This document shows positions 13,001-13,745 of a DNA stretch of 13,745 nt, piece after piece; the first letter of the stretch is position 1, and each line of letters opens with the position of its first letter. The notes under the pieces are model-generated. The model saw only the letters and a list, made by a program, of their open reading frames with translations. It made no database searches and had not been told where the DNA came from. The position numbers were made by a program, and so were the translations under genes. The DNA comes from Baffinella frigidus (taxonomy: Eukaryota > Cryptophyceae > Cryptomonadales > Baffinellaceae). The DNA lies in NCBI GenBank assembly GCA_026770585.1, contig MU646391.1:858206-871950 (forward strand). Direction: 5' to 3'.

Positions 13001-13745
13001 TATCGTTTGATAAGGTAGTAAAAGCAGTTCCCCGTACCGCTATCAACGCGTTGCTCGAGTGTTGTCGTGGCCAACAGATGAGAACCCCACACTATCTGGT
13101 AAACGAGTTGCTGGATTGTTGTCGTGGCCAGCAGATGAGAACCTCCCACTATCTGGTTGACACTCCTGCATGCACGGCGCCGGAGGCTTGTTAGGTCCTC
13201 CTCCAGTGGCTTGCCTCGCCTTGAAAGGCCCTTACGACGGCGTGCCTCCACTTTGAACGGCGCAGGTCATTCCGGGCAGCACTGGCGCTCTGCCGTTGCA
13301 ACAGATGCGAAACCCCCTACTGCACTCCGAGCCACAAGATTGCAGCTAAGTCAACCAGCTCACCTAAGTCAACGTTCCCCTGTTTTCGTTTAGATGGACC
13401 TGGCCACTATGGACGGCATTTGACTTAAGGCGCTGGCTTTCAGGGGGAGTTGACTTGGGCGAAATGTTCTGACTCCGAGTGTACTGCATGCGCCTCACTT
13501 TCGTTGTCGGTGCAGGTCATCCCGGGCATCTCTGGCGCTCTGCCGTTGCAACAGATGCGAACCCCCCTCCTGCATGCGCATGCAGTAGGGGGTTTCGCAT
13601 CTGACTTTGGTTGTCGGCGCTCACTCACTTTCGTTGCCTCACTTTCGTTGTCTCACTTTCGTTGTCTCACTTTCGTTGTCTCACTTTCGTCGTCGGCGCA
13701 GGTGATCCCGGGCAGCTCGGGCGGGGGGCGGACGGGCAAGCGCGA
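3517..13745 (+). CDS. era: Organellar Era-like GTPase, nine exons, 3' end beyond window
   Basis: Era GTPases bind the 16S-type rRNA of the small ribosomal subunit and support its maturation in bacteria, mitochondria and plastids. Nine exons join with matching phases: 3517-4025, 4578-4620, 4889-4965, 6045-6139, 7728-7798, 8250-8378, 9870-9929, 12276-12347 and 13702 onward. The spliced protein has a basic N-terminus with RLFSTGG (organelle presequence-like), an acidic linker, CGTVAIL joined to GAPNAGKST (G1), [11 protein letters not shown] (G2), [11 protein letters not shown] (G3) and [15 protein letters not shown]. The GAPNAGKST loop is the form in mitochondrial ERAL1, as I recall it, where bacterial Era usually has GRPNVGKST. 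NKxD, SA and the KH domain are not in the window. Introns are 268 to 2346 nt. The start codon is uncertain. Mitochondrion is favoured over plastid only from the presequence look. Confidence 0.9.
4077..4119 (+). repeat. Dispersed repeat, copy 2
   Basis: Partner of 806-844, here inside intron 1, with patchy similarity continuing to about 4200. It shares CTATTCTCAAGTTGACATG exactly. Confidence 0.65.
4280..4577 (+). repeat. CCCTAAA tract ending at the exon 2 acceptor
   Basis: From ACCCGAAACCCC onward the intron is degenerate CCCTAAA repeat, broken by about 80 bp of unique sequence near 4317-4395, and runs to within about 15 bp of the acceptor AATCAG at 4572-4577. The C-rich strand is the transcript strand. 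Confidence 0.85.
4578..4620 (+). CDS. era: Era exon 2: 43-nt micro-exon
   Basis: An island of unique GC-rich sequence lies between two telomere-like introns, with AATCAG before and GTAAAC after. One base completes the split codon from exon 1, then 14 codons read [14 protein letters not shown] and leave in phase 0, matching exon 3. The evidence is phase agreement and border motifs. It has no conserved motif, so it could also be a non-exon relic. Confidence 0.62.
4621..4888 (+). repeat. Intron 2: almost entirely CCCTAAA/CCATAAA repeat
   Basis: All 268 nt between donor GTAAAC and acceptor ACCAG are 7-mer variants: CCCTAAA, CCATAAA, CCCTGAA, CATGAAA. CCATAAA variants occur in runs, showing local amplification. 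The donor itself can be read as part of the repeat (GTAAACCC), and the acceptor ACACCAG as a variant end. This is a telomere-like satellite acting as a whole intron. Confidence 0.85.
4889..4965 (+). CDS. era: Era exon 3: acidic linker
   Basis: Acceptor TTACACCAG, 25 codons reading [15 protein letters not shown] then EEDEEESSE, and two bases before GTACCC (phase 2). About half the residues are Asp or Glu. The donor is followed at once by a run of 14 C. The last bases plus donor and C-run are copied at 5118-5146. Bacterial Era has no such acidic stretch before the G domain. Confidence 0.75.
5045..5115. repeat. Two adjacent near-perfect palindromes in intron 3
   Basis: AGGTGACTGCC-AA-GGCAGTCACCT (about 5050-5073) and a perfect 26-bp palindrome centred on GACC|GGTC (about 5090-5115) lie next to each other, between exon 3 and its echo. 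Both would fold into strong hairpins in RNA or cruciforms in DNA. Confidence 0.8.
5118..5146 (+). other. Exon 3 donor echo with poly-C
   Basis: TCCAGCGAAGC|GTAC plus a long C run repeats the exon 3 end (4955-4982) 163 bp downstream, including the donor and homopolymer. It would extend the exon if used, but the intervening sequence is not obviously coding. Confidence 0.8.
5150..5236 (+). repeat. CCCTAAA-like tract in intron 3
   Basis: Variants CCCTGAA, CCCCGAA, CCCTAAA and CCCTTAA run directly after the exon 3 echo. The remainder of intron 3 to 5476 is AT-richer sequence in which I see no feature. Confidence 0.8.
5477..5648 (+). mobile_element. CCACGC inverted-repeat element, copy 1 (TA duplication)
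   Basis: 172 bp with perfect 19-bp terminal inverted repeats CCACGCAAGAGTGTAGGGC, flanked by TA on both sides. The middle has a 26-bp perfect palindrome (5511-5536). A relative in opposite orientation is at 12359-12544. Open frames inside are only incidental; there is no transposase. A MITE-like or introner-like non-autonomous element. Confidence 0.9.
5795..5947 (+). mobile_element. Inverted-repeat element in intron 3
   Basis: Ends TGCAGAAAGCCAACGT pair with ACGTTGGCTTTCTGCA. Imperfect pairing continues through GGACGCGACTC/GAGTCGCGTC and further inward, so the whole 153 bp can fold into one long hairpin. I see no clear target duplication. It lies about 100 bp before exon 4. Confidence 0.82.
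6045..6139 (+). CDS. era: Era exon 4: linker before the G domain
   Basis: Acceptor TTTTGCAG. One base completes the Ala codon from exon 3, then [20 protein letters not shown] and [11 protein letters not shown], leaving one base before GTATAA (phase 1). It continues the acidic character and ends in a conserved-looking GWT. Its last 45 nt with the donor are the source of the echo array at 6279-6930. The frame is open upstream too, so the acceptor choice rests on phase. Confidence 0.78.
6279..6930 (+). repeat. Array of about eight exon 4 end echoes
   Basis: Copies of GCTTTGACCTCAGCACCATC..GGGTGGACCG|GT lie at about 6279-6340 (internal part; donor lost), 6382-6426, 6473-6504, 6531-6556 (donor lost), 6601-6646, 6698-6731, 6766-6811 (donor lost) and 6887-6924. 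Five keep the GT donor; the one at 6732 reads GTAAGA. The copy at 6382 is identical to the exon over about 45 nt. A 108-bp block is repeated at exactly 220-bp spacing (6321-6428 and 6541-6648). Confidence 0.85.
6966..7086 (+). mobile_element. Inverted-repeat element in intron 4
   Basis: Arms 6966-6995 and 7057-7086 pair at 28 of 30 positions (core GTACCTCGCTCATAAGA) and pairing continues through CCTAGGACC/GGTCCTAGG. A further partial arm (TCTTATGAGCAGGTCCCC) follows at about 7132-7149, and CCTAGGACCCTAC recurs at 7273, so several related units sit here in series. Confidence 0.8.
7240..7370 (+). repeat. Inverted repeat with internal hairpin
   Basis: CGAAGGGATTTT (7240-7251) pairs perfectly with 7359-7370. 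Just inside the right arm is a perfect hairpin CGGGCACT-G-AGTGCCCG (7342-7358). The interior shares CCTAGGACCCTAC with the preceding element. Confidence 0.7.
7440..7727 (+). repeat. Tandem echoes of the exon 5 acceptor region
   Basis: The real acceptor context, TTTCAACCCTTGCACGTGGGGTGACTGCAG ending at 7727, has earlier relatives: TTTCAACCCTTGCGCGCACAGTCACCGCA (from about 7503) and TTTCAACCATCGCACGAGGGGCCACTGCAG (ending near 7622, with AG retained). Related units with CGTCGACGT(G)TTGGC and CCTTGTACGT precede and follow. None of the earlier copies carries the coding part of exon 5. Confidence 0.65.
7728..7798 (+). CDS. era: Era exon 5: strand leading into the P-loop
   Basis: Acceptor ACTGCAG; two bases complete a Gly codon from exon 4, then 22 codons including [17 protein letters not shown] and TVAIL, then GTAGCG in phase 0. 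TVAIL is the beta strand just before the P-loop in exon 6, so [12 protein letters not shown] matches Era VAIVG.PN.GKST exactly in register. This junction is the strongest evidence for the gene model. Confidence 0.87.
7853..8081 (+). repeat. Three exon 5 echoes in intron 5
   Basis: Copies at 7853-7882 (donor mutated to CT), 7952-7995 (reads [14 protein letters not shown] then GTAGAG, donor kept) and 8058-8081 (truncated before the donor). They are separated by degenerate telomere-like stretches (ACCCTAACCC, AACTGAAAACCG). The second copy differs from the parent mainly at single bases. Confidence 0.8.
8250..8378 (+). CDS. era: Era exon 6: P-loop (G1) and switch I (G2)
   Basis: Acceptor AAAACAG, 43 codons, then GTGCGT, phase 0 on both sides. 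It starts exactly with [16 protein letters not shown] (Walker A), followed by [15 protein letters not shown], matching the Era K.....T.K.QTTR signature with the switch I threonine, and [16 protein letters not shown] after the P-loop distinguishes Era from Der and other TRAFAC GTPases. GC-rich third positions contrast with the flanking intron. Confidence 0.95.
8445..8979 (+). mobile_element. Large inverted-repeat element with G-runs and twin hairpins
   Basis: Terminal arms of about 70 bp (8445-8513 and 8911-8979) include a 27-bp perfect core GGGGCCCCTATGTAGTAAAA plus CCAAACG. Weaker pairing continues inward (ACGGATCTT near 8583 with AAGATCCGT near 8821). Inside are two hairpins with TTC loops: 8618-8644 (12-bp arms, one mismatch) and 8663-8685 (10-bp perfect arms AACATGACGC) followed by six T. 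Homopolymer G/C runs sit in both arms. There is no transposase frame. Confidence 0.87.
9000..9090 (+). repeat. G-rich degenerate telomere-like stretch before the exon 6 echo
   Basis: TTATGGGGTAGGGG, GTGTTAGGGTGTAAGG and similar variants lead up to GGGGTGAG|GCTGCG. Here the G-rich strand is the transcript strand, opposite to introns 1 to 3. Confidence 0.6.
9091..9165 (+). other. era: Exon 6 echo: in-frame 25-codon copy of the switch I segment
   Basis: AG precedes and GTTACC follows. It reads [20 protein letters not shown] then AGGTR, in phase 0 on both sides, so it could be spliced in without a frame change. Against exon 6, four codon differences are silent (ACT/ACG, CGC/CGG, ACC/ACG, ACG/ACT) and two change residues (H to Q, Q to R), apart from the first codon. 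It lacks the P-loop, so it cannot replace exon 6. It may be a cassette exon, or an echo young enough to look intact. Confidence 0.75.
9262..9592 (+). repeat. Two short echoes of the exon 6 end
   Basis: GACGGCGGGCGGGACGCAG|GTTA (about 9238-9258) and ACGATGGCGCGCGGGACCCG|CGTT (about 9571-9590) resemble GCCATGGCGGGCGGCACCCAG|GT. The first keeps a GT donor. The span listed covers the second and the approach to it; similarity is short, so these are tentative. Confidence 0.45.
9415..9557 (+). mobile_element. Inverted-repeat element in intron 6
   Basis: CGAGTATTCATGATAAATACGAT pairs with ATCGTATTTCATGATGGATACTCG, and ATTTTGGTGTATCTTA pairs perfectly with TAAGATACACCAAAAT. The left arm carries about 20 extra bases (TTCGGGGATCACCGATCCGA). 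About 143 bp in total. No clear target duplication. Confidence 0.82.
9662..9844 (+). mobile_element. Inverted-repeat element with TA target duplication, next to the exon 7 acceptor
   Basis: Perfect 36-bp arms (9662-9697, 9809-9844) start GAGCTATTCCGGTAGGACTT and are flanked by TA (9660-9661, 9845-9846). The ends share GAGC..AT..GGTAGGACTT with the element at 2836-3153, so both appear to be one family. Part of the interior (GAAACGGTGTGTTTTAAAACG to TTTGAAGTC) has a relative at about 12657-12715 without the arms. It ends 25 bp before exon 7 and must affect its branch-point region. Confidence 0.92.
9870..9929 (+). CDS. era: Era exon 7: DTPG motif (G3)
   Basis: Acceptor GTGAGCAG, 20 codons [20 protein letters not shown], then GTACGC, phase 0 on both sides. 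Joined to exon 6 it gives [12 protein letters not shown], matching the Era pattern Q.I..DTPG. An alternative AG three bases earlier would add one Gln. Degenerate copies follow at 10142 and 10532. Confidence 0.93.
9948..10013 (+). repeat. 30-bp tandem repeat, period 36, in intron 7
   Basis: TTGGTCGTGAAACGAAAGAA plus ACCGTGACAG occurs at 9948-9977 and 9984-10013 without mismatch. A diverged relative (TTTCGCATCTGTTAATCATGAAAAGAAAGAAAC) is at about 10429-10461, downstream of the first exon 7 echo, so this stretch was duplicated together with the exon. Confidence 0.85.
10142..10195 (+). other. Exon 7 echo 1
   Basis: In frame it reads [18 protein letters not shown] then GTACTG, so G3 and the donor are kept. 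The beginning is replaced: there is no AG where exon 7 has its acceptor, and the upstream bases (GTGCGTGGCC) are shared with echo 2. Differences include R to S. Confidence 0.85.
10532..10590 (+). other. Exon 7 echo 2, frameshifted
   Basis: ATCATCGCCACGCCGGG, then a five-base insertion, then ATGGACGCCCGTCCCTC and CTCAACACG|GTACTG. DTPG has become ATPG and the frame is lost, but the donor survives. About 55 bp of upstream sequence (CCAGCATCGTC to GTGCGTGGCC) matches that before echo 1, so the duplicated unit included intron. Confidence 0.82.
10762..11225 (+). mobile_element. 460-bp inverted-repeat element with nested structure
   Basis: Terminal arms TCATAAAACCTATCCTGATA and CC (10762-10783) pair with 11204-11225. 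GATACC/GGTATC recurs in extra internal copies (10871, 11193). Inside: hairpin arms TTTAGGTATTATGG/CCATAATACCTAAA, a hairpin ACCCAAAAC-TCTGAA-GTTTTGGGT near 10873-10897, and a 71-bp direct repeat in two copies (11002-11072, 11073-about 11140; shared CCATCTAT, CCCCTCGCGC, GCGCATAGAAA). There is no transposase frame. Confidence 0.83.
11322..11381 (+). repeat. Dispersed 60-bp repeat, copy 2
   Basis: Partner of 1245-1304, here within intron 7, same orientation, two mismatches seen. Confidence 0.85.
11439..11504 (+). repeat. Inverted repeat built on an exon 8 fragment
   Basis: Perfect 20-bp arms CGCGCCACGGCGTGGAATTC (11439-11458) and its complement (11485-11504). The left arm runs into GGCGTGGAATTCGGCGCGC, which matches the exon 8 stretch GGCGTGGAACTCGGCGCGC with one mismatch. 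The 26-bp core is a doubled GGCGCGCTTTAC unit. Confidence 0.75.
11733..11919 (+). other. Exon 8 echo A split by an inverted-repeat element (11744-11902)
   Basis: GAACAG, then GCGATGGTGAA (11733-11743), a 159-bp element, then AAGTCGGCGTGGAGCTC (11903-11919). Without the element and one AA, the flanks match the exon 8 start with a single mismatch, so AA is a 2-bp target duplication. The element has perfect arms of about 30 bp starting CCACGCCACGATGACCTGTG; its ends resemble the CCACGC family. Its interior includes the palindromic TCCGGATTCCGGA. Confidence 0.9.
12000..12177 (+). other. Exon 8 echo B split by a different element (12009-12153)
   Basis: GGCAG, then GCGATGGTG (12000-12008), a 145-bp insert, then AAATCGGCGTGGAACTCGGC plus GCGC (12154-12177). 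The flanks equal the exon 8 start except one base. Insert ends are CAAT..GAAAACGGTTT and AAACCGTTTTC..ATTG, imperfect arms. It is unrelated to the element in echo A yet sits within 2 nt of the same site. The GCTTTACAATACAGCC context recurs before echo B and before exon 8. Confidence 0.85.
12276..12347 (+). CDS. era: Era exon 8: helix and beta strand after G3
   Basis: Acceptor GCCACTAG, 24 codons [20 protein letters not shown] then DADK, donor GTAACT, phase 0 both sides. It matches Era M...A...L.DAD...FVVDA, the helix and strand between G3 and G4. Start fragments of this exon occur upstream (echoes A and B) and its end is copied downstream at 12884-12928. Confidence 0.93.
12359..12544 (-). mobile_element. 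CCACGC inverted-repeat element, copy 2 (CT duplication), reversed
   Basis: 186 bp, ends CCACGCAAGAGTGTAGGGC and GCCCTACACTCTTGCGCGG, flanked by CT on both sides. Over its length it is the reverse complement of the element at 5477-5648, with differences mainly in the middle, where the palindrome is expanded (GTCGAATT...AATTCGAC). It lies 11 bp after the exon 8 donor. Confidence 0.92.
12720..12832 (+). repeat. Degenerate tandem repeat of about 45 bp in intron 8
   Basis: Three units around ACTGTCGATTTTTGGCATTTTGC, ATGTCAACTTTTGGCATTTTGG and ACTGTCAAACGTCTGGCACTCC, joined by CATGCTGGT. The motif resembles stretches before exon 7 echoes (10100-10125) and near 7475-7495. Confidence 0.65.
12884..12928 (+). 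other. Exon 8 end echo, frameshifted
   Basis: GCGCGACGCCGACGAGATCT through TTCCTCGTC is identical to the exon, then GCGAAGCCGATAAG|GTAAGG replaces GACGCCGACAAG|GTAACT with two extra bases, which breaks the frame. The donor is closer to consensus than the real one. Upstream sequence is unrelated to the exon start. Confidence 0.85.
13051..13164 (+). repeat. 57-bp tandem repeat, two copies
   Basis: Units begin TTGCTCGAGTGTTGTCGTGG (13051) and TTGCTGGATTGTTGTCGTGG (13108) and share CAGATGAGAACC and CACTATCTGGT. CAGATGAGAACC resembles CAGATGCGAACCCC in the exon 9 echoes that follow, so the two may be related. Confidence 0.8.
13266..13324 (+). other. Exon 9 start echo 1
   Basis: GGCGCAG, then GTCATTCCGGGCAGCACTGG, reading VIPGSTG, then CGCTCTGCCGTTGCAACAGATGCG, which is not in exon 9. 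The acceptor is intact. The tail AGATGCGAAACCCCCTACTG plus CA recurs inverted at about 13581-13602. Confidence 0.75.
13516..13602 (+). other. Exon 9 start echo 2 running into a 50-bp palindrome
   Basis: GGTGCAG, then GTCATCCCGGGCATCTCTGG (VIPGISG) and the same tail as echo 1. The tail then forms an inverted repeat with 25-bp arms (13553-13577, 13578-13602; 23 of 25 paired) with no loop. The right arm equals the echo 1 tail in reverse. Confidence 0.78.
13625..13694 (+). repeat. 14-bp tandem repeat directly before the exon 9 acceptor
   Basis: Five units of TCACTTTCGTTGTC start at 13625, 13639, 13653, 13667 and 13681; the last runs into CGTCGGCGCAG. The same bases occur once before echo 2 (TCACTTTCGTTGTCGGTGCAG), so the array is an expansion of the native acceptor context. 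It is pyrimidine-rich and may serve as the polypyrimidine tract. Confidence 0.88.
13702..13745 (+). CDS. era: Era exon 9, cut by the window end
   Basis: Acceptor GGCGCAG, then [14 protein letters not shown] in phase 0 after VDADK of exon 8. The sequence is not a recognisable Era motif, though a variable loop is common at this place before the helix leading to NKxD. It is chosen over the two upstream echoes because its frame stays open to the window end and it is the last copy. Either echo could also be used as an alternative acceptor. Confidence 0.6.
   Translation, partial: MIPGSSGGGRTGKR

Noticed and set aside
13625-13694. CRISPR-like array
   Set aside because: The 14-bp units are contiguous without spacers; a simple tandem expansion of the acceptor context.

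Overview
The window looks like nuclear DNA of a unicellular eukaryote, most likely a microbial alga. The reasons are short GC-rich exons of 43 to 264 nt with GT/AG borders, introns of up to 2.3 kb, long runs of TTTAGGG/CCCTAAA repeat as in plant-type telomeres, a probable organellar presequence, and a MYND-finger protein of a type I recall from algal genomes. I cannot fix the lineage. Every donor I infer is GT, which gives no support to a dinoflagellate with GC/GA donors. || Layout. 1-165 is telomere-like repeat. 166-1330 is non-coding with hairpins and repeats. 1332-2790 (minus strand) is a MYND zinc-finger gene in at least four pieces whose first exon is frameshifted, so it is probably a pseudogene or decaying paralogue. 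2836-3153 is an inverted-repeat element close to its start codon. 3156-3516 is the spacer between the divergent genes. From about 3517 to the window end (plus strand) runs one gene, an organellar Era-type GTPase, in nine exons whose reading phases all join correctly: presequence, acidic linker, P-loop [18 protein letters not shown] and the strand ending VDADK. The NKxD motif and KH domain would lie past the window. || The striking feature is in the introns. Nearly every exon border has degenerate copies ('echoes') in the neighbouring intron. Exon-end-plus-donor copies follow exons 3, 4, 5, 6, 7 and 8. Acceptor-plus-exon-start copies precede exons 5, 8 and 9. The MYND gene shows the same with a 30-nt in-frame mini-exon. 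Among the echoes sit about ten inverted-repeat elements without coding capacity, several with a 2-bp target duplication (TA, CT, AA), plus long CCCTAAA tracts that make up essentially all of intron 2. In two tandem copies of the exon-8 start, two unrelated elements are inserted at almost the same codon. I read this as a locus where introner-like or MITE-like insertion and repeated short tandem duplication at splice borders build very large introns. || There is no operon logic. The two genes are divergent and I see no functional link between an organellar ribosome-assembly GTPase and the MYND protein. Everything outside the listed exons appears to be intron, repeat or intergenic DNA.
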